This document shows positions 39,555 to 47,669 of a stretch of DNA of 64,000 nt, in pieces (position 1 is the first letter of the stretch; every line of letters begins with the position of its first letter). The notes under the pieces are model-generated. The model had not been told where the DNA came from, searched no databases, and saw only the letters and a list, made by a program, of their open reading frames with translations. The position numbers were made by a program, and so were the translations under genes. The DNA is from AP-15 sp963700185 (GTDB taxonomy: Bacteria; Pseudomonadota; Alphaproteobacteria; ATCC43930; CGMCC-115725), in NCBI GenBank assembly GCA_963700185.1, contig CAVOWP010000008.1, positions 186,001 to 250,000 of the forward strand. The letters are read 5' to 3'.

Positions 39555-39690
39555 CCGCACCGTTTTCGGGCACCGGGACCAGCGCTTCCGGAGGCAATCG
39601 CTCGACCGCGCCCGACAAATATTTGTCGAGCATCAGGTCGCCGACCAGTAGAACGCGGCAGCCTGTGAAGTCGAATGGTTCATACGCCCC
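39555..39690 (-). pseudogene. Fragment of a heptose-7-phosphate kinase (HldE/RfaE) N-terminus
   Basis: The minus strand reads FDFTGCRVLLVGDLMLDKYL and then SGAVERLPPEALVPVP, the characteristic N-terminus of the ADP-heptose pathway kinase (PfkB fold). Homology stops after about 40 residues and no start codon precedes it. It is a remnant that fits the GT9 domain nearby, since GT9 enzymes use ADP-heptose. Confidence 0.6.
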
Positions 39691-40180
39691 CCGAAAATAT
39701 TAAATTGTCTACTCCATGTGTTTCCCGTCAATGGGCAATAGGCCTTATCACAGGAATGGGGTCGAGCGAGGTCGACGGGGCGGCGCTGCGTGCTGAAATT
39801 CCGTCCGCGGAGCGCGCGCAAGCTGCGGCAGGGCCGCCACGCCCGAGGACGCGATGGCACCACGACGAATGGATCTTCGATCGGCTTTGGTCGATGCCCG
39901 ATCGTTGCGTTGATCGATGCGGTCAAAGGCGAGCCGAAAGAGCGCGGCCGCTAGAAGGCGCGTCCGCCCGTCGAAATTCCAAAGCGAGTCACCACCCAGC
40001 TTGCAGATCAAGCCCCGATTGGCCTATATGAGTGCTGCCGAGGCTCGGTGTTCCTGTGTAATCAGGCACAGAAAAGCCGAGAACAGCAGGGGTGGTTCGG
40101 GATCGGAAGGTATCGCATACGAGATTGAAAAGATTGGCTAAAACGGCTTTTAGAAAGGTCCCGAGAAAAAGCCAGGCCAA
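39691..40180. other. Stretch near the right island end without a recognisable gene
   Basis: Both strands have short arginine-rich frames without family motifs. CTGTGTAATCAGG at about 40054 resembles two copies near the left end of the island. Nothing else can be supported. Confidence 0.5.
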
Positions 40181-40229
40181 GACTGCAAATCCTCGTACAG
40201 CGGTTCGATTCCGCTTCCGGCCTCCAGGG
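40181..40229 (+). repeat. 49-bp direct repeat, right copy (truncated tRNA-Cys 3' end)
   Basis: Identical to 22981-23029 and covers the anticodon loop, T-arm, 3' acceptor strand and CCA of tRNA-Cys. The 5' half is absent (GCCAGGCCAA precedes), so this copy cannot make a tRNA. tRNA-Asn follows after 28 bases. Confidence 0.88.
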
Positions 40230-40257
40230 GCTGCGCCCGCGCCGACGGACGCCCTGA

Positions 40258-40333
<76 letters not shown>

Positions 40334-40337
40334 ACAA

Positions 40338-40374
40338 GATCAGAGGGTTAGATTGCACATCTAACCCTCTGATC
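40338..40374. terminator. Perfect 16-bp inverted repeat after tRNA-Asn
   Basis: GATCAGAGGGTTAGAT, loop TGCAC, then the exact complement. No T-run follows, so it is either a processing or termination hairpin of the tRNA transcript or a symmetric protein site. Confidence 0.5.
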
Positions 40375-40483
40375 GTGTCCGGCAAGTTCGAGGTAAGCAT
40401 TCACGGGCACGCGCACAGCAAGAGCTGCAGGCTCTTAATGCCATTTGCGGGATCGGAAGCGGGAAGGCTGAGAGCCAGGCCCG

Positions 40484-40915
40484 CTACCACGCATATGGCC
40501 GGTAATGGGGCGCCGGATAATAATTCGTGCTCGCCGCCGCATAGGCGGCGGAGGTCGCCGCGACACCGACCGCCGCACCGGCAGCGGCGGCGCCGTATCC
40601 GGCATAGCCGGGAGTCACGACGGCGGTCCCGCCGTAATAGGCGCCGTGGTACCCGCCATAGGCGCCGTGGTAACTGCCACCGCTGAAGCCGCCGCAGTGG
40701 TAGCCCCAGCCAAAGGCAACCGGAGCCGCGGACGCCGTCAACAGCGCAGTCAGAGAAATGATTTTAGCCTGCTCGCAGTCGCGGGCGCCGGCTCCGACGG
40801 CGGCTTCAGCGCCGCCTGCACCGCGTCCAAGCCATGTTCGGCGAGATTCCGTCGACGACCCTCCGATGTGCGCCTCGGGCGCGATTTGCCGGCCGATAAT
40901 TTTCCATTTTTGCAT
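40484..40915 (-). CDS. Small Gly/Tyr-rich secreted protein, start uncertain
   Basis: The last 95 residues look real: a signal-like segment (KIISLTALLTASAAPVAFG) followed by Gly/Tyr/His repeats (GGSYHGAYGGYHGAYYGG) and an Ala-rich stretch ending PAPHYRPYAW. Such small exported proteins are common in Bradyrhizobium-like bacteria and have no known role. No ATG, GTG or TTG stands directly before KIIS. ATG 40915 is the nearest clean start in frame but adds unlikely residues, so the natural start may be mutated. Confidence 0.5.
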   Translation of the reverse strand: MQKWKIIGRQIAPEAHIGGSSTESRRTWLGRGAGGAEAAVGAGARDCEQAKIISLTALLTASAAPVAFGWGYHCGGFSGGSYHGAYGGYHGAYYGGTAVVTPGYAGYGAAAAGAAVGVAATSAAYAAASTNYYPAPHYRPYAW

Positions 40916-41040
40916 AGTCACTCGGATTCCGGGAATCTGGCGATCGGGCAGGCTTGCTCGATCACGTGAAACGCTCGGAGACTTAGCCATGATCATCAGC
41001 CTCGCACATGCGGCGCGGGTTGTTCCCCTGACGGCGCCTG

Positions 41041-41262
41041 ATGTTGGGGGCTTGCGTATCGCAGAGCAGCTACGACGCGCTGCAGTCACAGAACCAGCAG
41101 CTCCAGGCGCGAAATAAGCAGCTCCGGGCGCAGGTCGCTGGGTTGGAGCGCGAGGCCAGCTTTGTCGAAGCCGGCGACCTCTTGTTCCCGGAGGGCGGCT
41201 ATCAGTTCAGCCCCGGTGGCCGGACCGAGCTCAGCAACAATATCGTCCCCAAGTTGACCGGG
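41041..41262 (+). pseudogene. Fragment of an OmpA-type envelope lipoprotein
   Basis: A frame reading GACVSQSSYDALQSQNQQLQ, then a coiled coil and SFVEAGDLLFPEGGYQF. This matches the lipobox-plus-coil start of OmpA-family lipoproteins that precedes the peptidoglycan-binding domain. The signal peptide is out of frame and the OmpA domain is missing: sequence changes abruptly at about 41262. Confidence 0.55.
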
Positions 41263-41520
41263 CTGCTTACGTCTATGGCGTCGCGCTTAACTCGACCGGC
41301 GCGCATGACGACGCAATGGCGCTGCTGGAGCAGGCGCACCAACTCCATCCCTCGGATCGCGAGGTGTTGATGGCGCTCGTCTCGATCGCGCGGGATAGCG
41401 GGAACGTTGCGACGGCGCTCGCCCACGCCCAGGAGCTTCATCACCCTTTACCCTGGGGACCCGCAGCTTGGCGCAGTGCTGTTGGAGCTCGAGAGACGTC
41501 AGGGGCGGTCCGACTTAACC
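41263..41520 (+). pseudogene. C-terminal fragment of a TPR-repeat protein
   Basis: A new frame begins VYGVALNSTGAHDDAMALLE, continues QLHPSDREVLMALVSIARD and, after one more frame change near 41440, ends ITLYPGDPQLGAVLLELERR. This is the end of a tetratricopeptide protein joined directly to the OmpA fragment. Both halves are dead. Confidence 0.55.
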
Positions 41521-41572
41521 AGCCTGCGCGGCGCCCCAATCTCTCGGCCGCGGCGACTGCTCGTCAATCGGC

Positions 41573-42346
41573 TCAGCAGCCGAAGCGGCGCCGGCGCTGT
41601 TGGAAGGAGCGGATGGCGCGCAGGAAATCGATCTTGCGGAAGGCGGGCCACAGGACGTCGGTGAAGTAGAATTCACTATGGGCGCTCTGCCAGAGGAGGA
41701 AGCCCGAGAGGCGGATCTCCCCGCTGGTGCGAATGATCAGATCGGGGTCGGGCAGGCCCGCGGTGTACAGATGGCCGGCAATGGCTTCGGGGGTGACTTC
41801 CTCGATCGCTTCCGCCAAGGTCGCCTGCTTCTGAGCCGCGCAGCAGAGCAAGGCGCGCACCGCGTCGGTGATTTCCTGCCGCCCACCATAGGCGACGGCA
41901 ATGTTGAGCTCCAGCCCGTCATAGCTCGAAGTGGCGCATTCGGCAGCCCTGATCGCGGCGAGCACGGGTTCGGGGAGCATCGCGAGGCAACCGATCGCGC
42001 GAACCCGCACGCGCCGGCGATGGATGTCGGGGTCGCAGGCCAGCGCCGTCAATTTGGCCTCGATCGACGCCAGAATCCCGGAGACTTCAGCCGCCGGCCG
42101 CTGGAAGTTGTCGGTCGAGAAGACCCAAAGCGTGACGGTCGGAATATCGAGCTCGGCGCACCATTCGAGGATCTCGTCGAGCTTGTTCGCACCGAGGTCG
42201 TACACCTCCCTCGGCTCGGTGATGCCGCGCGAGCGACCGTGGCGGCGGTTGCCGTCCAGAATGATGCCGACGTGGCGCGGCATCACCCGGCTCCCGACAT
42301 CGCGAATCAGCCGCCGGGCGTAGAGGTAATAGATAAGGCGGAACAT
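41573..42346 (-). CDS. Z-type polyprenyl (undecaprenyl-like) diphosphate synthase
   Basis: Cis-prenyltransferase that condenses isopentenyl diphosphate onto an allylic primer, as in undecaprenyl carrier lipid synthesis. It shows HVGIILDGNRRHGRSRG with the catalytic Asp, TLWVFSTDNFQRP, and the C-terminal DLIIRTSGEIRLSGFLLWQ and EFYFTDVLWPAF. ATG 42346 gives 257 residues, the family length; an upstream frame to 42493 is poorly conserved. It stands apart from the usual cdsA/frr cluster, so it may be a second copy serving special glycans. Confidence 0.88.
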   Translation of the reverse strand: MFRLIYYLYARRLIRDVGSRVMPRHVGIILDGNRRHGRSRGITEPREVYDLGANKLDEILEWCAELDIPTVTLWVFSTDNFQRPAAEVSGILASIEAKLTALACDPDIHRRRVRVRAIGCLAMLPEPVLAAIRAAECATSSYDGLELNIAVAYGGRQEITDAVRALLCCAAQKQATLAEAIEEVTPEAIAGHLYTAGLPDPDLIIRTSGEIRLSGFLLWQSAHSEFYFTDVLWPAFRKIDFLRAIRSFQQRRRRFGC

Positions 42347-42508
42347 CGGCGCCAAGAGAACGTCACTGCGAGCGCCGTATTTCGAGCGTCGTCGCCCGAT
42401 CCCGGTCGCCCGCGGATCATTCGCCAACAATAGCCCCGATGGATGACCGAGAGATGAAGCCAACCTGTGATCATTATGCATAGGACGTATCACCGGTCGG
42501 CGTTGTTG

Positions 42509-43015
42509 CTACCGGCCTCGACGTCCGACTTGAGGTTGATAGCGCAGGCTAATCGCTCCGATGCCGGCTGCGACATTGAGACCGGTGTTTCCTTCGAAAC
42601 TGACCGGTTGCAGCGAAATCGTGCGGTTGGAGCCGCCGACCAGCACATTAGCGCCGGCGCCCACCCCGACCGTGGCGCTTCCGGTCGCACCGACATAATT
42701 GCCCGACAGCGCTCCCGGAGCCAGGCCGCCGCTCGGCGCGAGGACGCCCCAAACCAGTACGCCGCCTTGCGTATAGCCGATATCGACGCCGAATTTGTTG
42801 ATCGACCCGGTGTAGTGCTCCGGCCGGCCGCCGCCCCGCGCGAAGGTGCAGCGTACCGCCTTCGACGAGCCGAACACAAACCCCCACCCACCGGCCACGT
42901 TGCAGGTCAGCGTGCCGACCTGCACATTGGCCTGGGCAAGCGCCGGCGTTCCGGTTCCAACCATGACGATCGCCAAACCGAGCGCCCCGGCGACGAACCC
43001 AAGCAATTTCCACAT
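42509..43015 (-). CDS. DUF992 domain exported protein
   Basis: 168 residues with a signal peptide (FVAGALGLAIVMVGTGTPALA) and the DUF992 pattern VQVGTLTCNVAGGWGFV, VRCTFA, YTGSINKFGVDIGYTQGG, GNYVGATGSATVGVG. DUF992 proteins are periplasmic or surface proteins of unknown role in alphaproteobacteria. ATG 43015 directly precedes the signal. Confidence 0.88.
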   Translation of the reverse strand: MWKLLGFVAGALGLAIVMVGTGTPALAQANVQVGTLTCNVAGGWGFVFGSSKAVRCTFARGGGRPEHYTGSINKFGVDIGYTQGGVLVWGVLAPSGGLAPGALSGNYVGATGSATVGVGAGANVLVGGSNRTISLQPVSFEGNTGLNVAAGIGAISLRYQPQVGRRGR

Positions 43016-43184
43016 CAGAAGCGGTCCCCCATACGGTTGTAATCCTGGCACGCGCCCACTGCGCGGGTCTCCTTCCCTCCCCGCTGGTGAAAAGCTTGGC
43101 CAGACCCCAGGTGAATAGAATATCGCAGAGTTGTGATGCGAGGAGTAGGATGGCACAGGCTGTCCCATCCGGGAGAGGAGCGCA

Positions 43185-44387
43185 ATGCCCGAGGCAAAGA
43201 CCGACCAGCGCGCGGCGCCGCCGCGCTTCGAAGAGCTGTGGGCGCGCGCCGAGGCGCTGATCCCGGTGCTGCGCGAGCGCGCCCCGCGGGCCGAGCAGCT
43301 TCGTCGGCTGCCTGACGAGACGATCGCCGACCTGCATTCGAGCGGTCTCTTCCGCATGCTGCAGCCGGCCCGCGTCGCCGGCAGCGAGCTACCCTACCGC
43401 GCGTTGTACGAGCTGACCGCGGTGATCGGGCGGGGTTGTGGCTCGACGTCCTGGGTCCTGGCCAACCTCGCGGCCCATCATTGGCTGCTCGGCATGTGGC
43501 ACCCCGAGGCGCAGCACGAAATCTGGGGCGAATCGCCCGACAGCCTGATCAGCTCGGCCTTGATTTTCGCGCGCGGCCGCGCGCGGCGCGTCGAGGGCGG
43601 TTATCGGCTCAGCGGCCGCTGGCCGTTTTCGAGCGGCATCGATGCCTCGGCCTGGAACATGTTCGGCGCTGTAGTGAGCGACGAGGAGACCGGGCAGAGC
43701 GAGCACCGCATGCTTCTGGTGCCGGCGAGCGACTACACGATCATCGACACCTGGGAGGTAATCGGCCTCGCAGGAACCGGCAGCAAGGACGTCGAGGTCA
43801 GCGACATTTTTGTTCCGGCCTATCGCACGCTCGCCACCGAGCGGATCAAGGGCGGCCCCAATCGGGGCAGCGAATTGAACCCCGGGGCGCTATACAAGCT
43901 GCCGGCCGTCAGTCTGTTTGCCTACGCCCTCGCCGGCGTCTCGCTCGGCATCGCCCGCGGCGCAATTCAGCACTTCGGCGAGACGACCCGCAACAGGCTC
44001 GGCGCCTATACCGGCAAGAACCTCGCCGATTTCACCAATATCCAGGTGCATCTCGCCGAGGCCGCGGCGCTGGCCGATGCGGCGGAGGCGATCGCGGTGC
44101 GCGATTGCGACGAGGCAATGCGGATCACCGAGGCCGGCGTCGTGCCCAGCATCGAGCAGCGCGCGCGCTACCGGCGCGACGGCGCCTTTGCCGCGACCTT
44201 GTGCACCAAGGCGGTCGACCTCCTGTTCGCCGCAACCGGCGGTGGCGCGATCTATCAAAGGAACCCGATCCAGCGAGCGTTCCGGGACGTCCACGCGGCC
44301 AATGCCCATTACCATCTGAACTGGGACGTGAACGGCGCGATTTACGGCAGGGTGGCTCTCGGGCTGCCGCCCGACGCGCCATTGTAA
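43185..44387 (+). CDS. Flavin-dependent monooxygenase, oxygenase component (acyl-CoA-dehydrogenase fold)
   Basis: A 400-residue group D flavin monooxygenase of the HsaA/HpaB/DszC type. It shows LHSSGLFRMLQPARVAGSEL, GCGSTSWVLANLAAHHWLLG, GRWPFSSGIDASAW and GTGSKDVEVSDIFVPAYRT. These enzymes use reduced flavin delivered by a separate reductase to hydroxylate aromatic or related substrates. The reductase gene overlaps its stop by one base (TAATG). ATG 43185 has GAGAGGAG upstream. The substrate is unknown. Confidence 0.88.
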   Translation: MPEAKTDQRAAPPRFEELWARAEALIPVLRERAPRAEQLRRLPDETIADLHSSGLFRMLQPARVAGSELPYRALYELTAVIGRGCGSTSWVLANLAAHHWLLGMWHPEAQHEIWGESPDSLISSALIFARGRARRVEGGYRLSGRWPFSSGIDASAWNMFGAVVSDEETGQSEHRMLLVPASDYTIIDTWEVIGLAGTGSKDVEVSDIFVPAYRTLATERIKGGPNRGSELNPGALYKLPAVSLFAYALAGVSLGIARGAIQHFGETTRNRLGAYTGKNLADFTNIQVHLAEAAALADAAEAIAVRDCDEAMRITEAGVVPSIEQRARYRRDGAFAATLCTKAVDLLFAATGGGAIYQRNPIQRAFRDVHAANAHYHLNWDVNGAIYGRVALGLPPDAPL

Positions 44388-44965
44388 TGGCTTTGCTAGG
44401 GGCGACCGTGCCGGACGAAATCCTCAAGAACGAGATGACCGGCAGCCACGCTGCACCAGTGCAAAGCACTTCGGGCGAGGGCTTCGATCTGCGCGACTTC
44501 CGCAATGCGCTCGGCACCTTTGCGACGGGGGTGACGATCATCACCGCGCGCGGCCGCGACGGCGGGCTTTATGGGCTGACAGCCAACTCCTTCACCTCGG
44601 TGTCGCTGACCCCGCCGCTCGTACTCTGGAGCGCCTCGCTATATGCGCAGAGCCTGCCGGCCTTCCAAGAGGGCTCGCATTTCGTGGTCAATGTCTTGGC
44701 GCACGACCAGATCGAGCTGTCGAACAAATTCGCCCGTACGCACGAGAACAAATTCGCCGAAATCGACCACATGATCCCGGAATGCGGCGCCCCGGTGCTG
44801 ATCGGCGCCGCTGCGCATTTCGAGTGCCGCAACGAATATCGCCACTATGGCGGCGACCACGTCATCTTTATCGGCCACGTCGAGCGCTACGCTTATACTC
44901 CCAAGCCGACCCTCTTATTTTGCCGCGGCAAGTACATGCGCGGCGAGCCGCTCATCTCGACCTGA
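44387..44965 (+). CDS. Flavin reductase (HpaC-like) of the two-component monooxygenase
   Basis: 192 residues with the flavin-reductase-like fold: FRNALGTFATGVTIITARG, GLTANSFTSVSLTPPLVLWS, HFVVNVLAHDQIELSNKFAR, GHVERYAY and a terminal LLFCRGKYMRGE. It uses NAD(P)H to make FMNH2 or FADH2 for the oxygenase encoded just upstream. TAATG overlap implies coupled translation. A diverged copy lies at 46962-47669. Confidence 0.9.
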   Translation: MALLGATVPDEILKNEMTGSHAAPVQSTSGEGFDLRDFRNALGTFATGVTIITARGRDGGLYGLTANSFTSVSLTPPLVLWSASLYAQSLPAFQEGSHFVVNVLAHDQIELSNKFARTHENKFAEIDHMIPECGAPVLIGAAAHFECRNEYRHYGGDHVIFIGHVERYAYTPKPTLLFCRGKYMRGEPLIST

Positions 44966-45231
44966 AGCCGCGCGGCGGTACCGACTGGACCATTACTTTG
45001 CCGGCAACAGGCTCTGTTCGGCTGATCAACCATGACATCGTTGGTTACGTAATCAAATATACCGTTACATTTTTTAACAGTACCGTTACCGAAATAAAAT
45101 TTTCATAAAAACAAATTCGTCCAAAACGAGTTAAAAATGCGTTGACTCTATGTCGATTGCGGGCGAATTTCATCGCCGGGCGCTATCTGGGCCCGTATCA
45201 GTCTGAAAACTACGCGAGATGGGAGGACGAA

Positions 45232-46611
45232 ATGCTTCAAGCGCATAGTGCCTTGCGCGCCTTACTCAAGAAATCCCTCGTATCCTCAGTATTGGCGGCT
45301 CTACCGGTGCTGGTAGCCGGATATGCGTGGGCCGACGATAGCGGCAGAAAATTCGAGCCAGCCCTACGTCTGCTCTCCAGCGTTCCGATCCCGATCAGTG
45401 CTACCAACACCGGGACTGGCACGTTCTCGTTCGATATCAGTTTCGTCGACCAGTCCGACGGCACCTACTACCTCGCCGATCGTAACAACTTTGCCGTCGA
45501 CGCACTCTTTGCCGAGTTGATTGTCAAACAGATTGTCCCGAACAACGGCCACGCCCCGTTCGCGGGGATTTCGCCACCCGCCTTCTCGACCGCCACGGCC
45601 GGCCCCAATGGCGTCGTGGCCGCTTTCCCGTGGCTCTTTGTCACCGACGCCCCGAGCCGCGTGCTGAGCTTCGACCTCAGGCAAGACCCGCCCCTGACCG
45701 TTAGCGAGGTCACCGCAATGGCTGGCGACCCTACTCGAACGGACGAACTGGCCTACGATCCCAAAGATGGGCTGATTCTGGCGATCAACAACGCCGCCTC
45801 TCCGGCCCCCTACGGTACGTTGATCAAAGTCGATCAAGCCACTGGCGTCCTGAGCGTCGTGACGAACATCATATTCGATGCGGCCCACGGCGTTGACGCG
45901 CAGAATGGCGCTGAGCAACCTGTGTGGGATCCCGGCACGCAAAAGTTCTTTCTCTCGATCCCGCAAATCGGGCCGAACCCGACGGTGGGAGGGGTCATTC
46001 GCATCTCGATCACGGGCACGGTGGAAGCCACATACCTTATAGACTTTTGCTCGCCGGCCGGTCTTGCCTTGGGTCCACACGAGGATCTGCTCGCAGGCTG
46101 CAATACGATCTGGGAGGATACGGACGGCGCGTTATGGACCGGGAATGCGGACAGGCGCACCCATACCGCGGCGCCCCAATTAGTGATCCTGAATGCGAAA
46201 ACGGGTAGCATCGAAGCGAACGTGCGGGGTGCGGGCGTCGGGGACGAGGTCTGGTTCAATAAGGGCGATAATCACTATTACGCCGCCTCCTCAGGCAGCA
46301 ATCTCGCCCCCAATGCCCTCTTCCCGGCGCGCCCCCCGGTAGGAACAGCCACGACAGCACCCGTCAATGTTTCGCAAGGCGCCGCCACTCTCGACATAGT
46401 CGACGCGTTGAGCGAAACCCTGGATCAGCGGGTGCCGACATTGAATGTGCCGGCGAACGACGGGGTGCATGCGGCCGGAACGGCGCATTCGGTGGCCGCT
46501 GATGCTGATACCAACCACGTGTTCGTGCCCATAGCAGCGAACAACGCCGTCCCGAACTGCTTGACCGGGTGTATCACGATCTACGGAAGATACGACCCAG
46601 ACCGGGATTAG
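45232..46611 (+). CDS. Secreted beta-propeller-like protein, cargo of duplication unit 1
   Basis: 459 residues. A signal peptide (SLVSSVLAALPVLVAGYAWA) precedes repeating blades (SFDISFVDQSDGTYYLADRN, DELAYDPKDGLILAINNAA, HSVAADADTNHVFVPIAAN) as in SMP-30/YVTN-like propellers. ATG 45232 with GGGAGGACG upstream is the start. An AT-rich region with CGTCC(A)AAA and TTGAC lies upstream, and a strong terminator downstream. No catalytic residues can be named. Confidence 0.75.
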   Translation: MLQAHSALRALLKKSLVSSVLAALPVLVAGYAWADDSGRKFEPALRLLSSVPIPISATNTGTGTFSFDISFVDQSDGTYYLADRNNFAVDALFAELIVKQIVPNNGHAPFAGISPPAFSTATAGPNGVVAAFPWLFVTDAPSRVLSFDLRQDPPLTVSEVTAMAGDPTRTDELAYDPKDGLILAINNAASPAPYGTLIKVDQATGVLSVVTNIIFDAAHGVDAQNGAEQPVWDPGTQKFFLSIPQIGPNPTVGGVIRISITGTVEATYLIDFCSPAGLALGPHEDLLAGCNTIWEDTDGALWTGNADRRTHTAAPQLVILNAKTGSIEANVRGAGVGDEVWFNKGDNHYYAASSGSNLAPNALFPARPPVGTATTAPVNVSQGAATLDIVDALSETLDQRVPTLNVPANDGVHAAGTAHSVAADADTNHVFVPIAANNAVPNCLTGCITIYGRYDPDRD

Positions 46612-46639
46612 TGGTCATCTGACCTAAATCAACGGCCCA

Positions 46640-46674
46640 CACCCCATCGCCTCAGCGCGATGGGGTGTTTTTTT
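46640..46674 (+). terminator. Rho-independent terminator (unit 1)
   Basis: CACCCCATCGC, loop CTCAGC, GCGATGGGGTG and seven Ts. The same hairpin and its flanks recur at 49708. Confidence 0.92.
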
Positions 46675-46733
46675 GCCTGCGCGCTGAGCGGCCTCGCGAC
46701 GATCTCTTAACATCGCGCGTTGATACTGGTCTA

Positions 46734-46841
46734 ATGGGCATCACCGCGACCTTCTATGGCCCGTCCTGGGCACCGGCCGTCGCGTTCGGCTTCCTGCTCC
46801 TGACCCTCGCCGTGCGCCCCGCCGGCATACTCGGGCGATAG
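46734..46841 (+). pseudogene. livH 3'-end fragment (duplicate)
   Basis: 35 codons identical or nearly so to the end of livH at 50776-50879 (FYGPSWAPAVAFGFLL, RPAGILGR), fused to ATGGGC from the upstream leader. The rest of livH was lost by an internal deletion in this copy. Confidence 0.85.
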
Positions 46842-46866
46842 CGATGATTGGTAATCTCCTTCACCG

Positions 46867-46920
46867 CCCCTCTCCCGCACTGCGGGAGAGGGTTGCGAGC
46901 GCAGCGAGACGGGTGAGGGT
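46867..46920. repeat. Palindromic repeat, duplicate of the one before DUF559
   Basis: CCCCTCTCCCGCAC/TGCGGGAGAGGG hairpin followed by GCGAGCGCAGCGAGACGGGTGAGGG, nearly identical to 50905-50960. Confidence 0.8.
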
Positions 46921-46961
46921 ATCCCGGCAGTTTATCTACAGATGGCTCGTACCATCCATAG

Positions 46962-47669
46962 ATGCCCAACAAGAAAGCCTGTCAATTGCGTCAAACCTCG
47001 GCCGATGCCGAGCGGCGTATGTGGTCGGCTCTGCGCGATCGGCGTTTACTGCGATACAAACTCCGGCGACAGCATCCGGTGGGCGAGTTCATCGGCAGCC
47101 ATGCCGCACCGGTGCAAAGCACTGCGGGCGAGGGCTTTGATTTGCGCGATTTCCGCAGCGCGCTCGGCAGCTTCGCGACCGGCGTGACAATCGTCACGGC
47201 GCGCAGCGCGTCGGGTGGGCTCTATGGGATGACCGCCAACTCCTTCACCTCGGTGTCGCTGACGCCGCCGCTCGTATTGTGGAGCGCCTCGCTCTACGCG
47301 CAGAGCCTGCCGGCTTTTCAGGAGGGCTCGCATTTCGTCGTCAATATATTGGCGCACGACCAGATCGAGCTGTCGAACAAATTCGCCCGCACGCACGAGA
47401 ACAAGTTCGCCGAGATCGACCACATCATCTCCGAATGCGGCGCGCCGGTGCTGATCGGCTCTGCCGCACATTTTGAATGCCGCAACGAATATCGGCATTA
47501 CGGCGGCGACCACATCATCTTTATCGGCCATGTCGAGCGCTACGCCCACACCCACAAACCTACCTTGCTGTTCTGCCGCGGCAAGTACATGCGCGGCGAG
47601 CCGCTGATCCCGCCCCGAGGCCGCGGCTTGACGGAGCGTGACCGGCATCTTCGCGGACGATCCTTTTGA
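46962..47669 (+). CDS. Chimera: DUF559 endonuclease N-terminus fused to flavin reductase
   Basis: The first 44 residues (MPNKKACQLRQTSADAERRM, LRYKLRRQHPVGEFI) are the start of a DUF559 protein (Vsr-like endonuclease fold). From GSHAAPVQSTAGEGFDLRDF on, the protein is a flavin reductase close to that at 44387. The frame is open through the join. The reductase part keeps all motifs (GMTANSFTSVSLTPP, NILAHDQIELSNKFAR, CRGKYMRGE), so it may still work with an odd N-terminal extension. An internal start could give a normal enzyme. Confidence 0.8.
   Translation: MPNKKACQLRQTSADAERRMWSALRDRRLLRYKLRRQHPVGEFIGSHAAPVQSTAGEGFDLRDFRSALGSFATGVTIVTARSASGGLYGMTANSFTSVSLTPPLVLWSASLYAQSLPAFQEGSHFVVNILAHDQIELSNKFARTHENKFAEIDHIISECGAPVLIGSAAHFECRNEYRHYGGDHIIFIGHVERYAHTHKPTLLFCRGKYMRGEPLIPPRGRGLTERDRHLRGRSF

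Larger units (their letters stand above)
23030..40180. mobile_element. Putative genomic island between tRNA-Cys repeats
   Basis: About 17.2 kb lies between the two 49-bp tRNA-Cys repeats. tRNA-Asn directly follows the right copy, so the ancestral order was probably tRNA-Cys then tRNA-Asn. Cargo includes a sigma-54 regulated sensing module, surface-glycan enzymes and several pseudogenes. No integrase gene is recognisable, so the island looks decayed and immobile. The short motif CTGTGTAAT occurs twice just inside the left end (about 23100 and 23111) and once near the right end (about 40054), possible recombinase arm sites. Confidence 0.7.

Noticed and set aside
23027..40180. Integrase or transposase inside the island
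   Set aside because: I looked for the R-H-R-Y pattern of tyrosine recombinases and for DDE transposase motifs on both strands and found none convincing; short Arg-rich frames at 39.7-40.0 kb are not enough.
40181..40229. A second tRNA-Cys gene
   Set aside because: The 5' acceptor strand, D-arm and half of the anticodon stem are missing, so it cannot fold into a tRNA.
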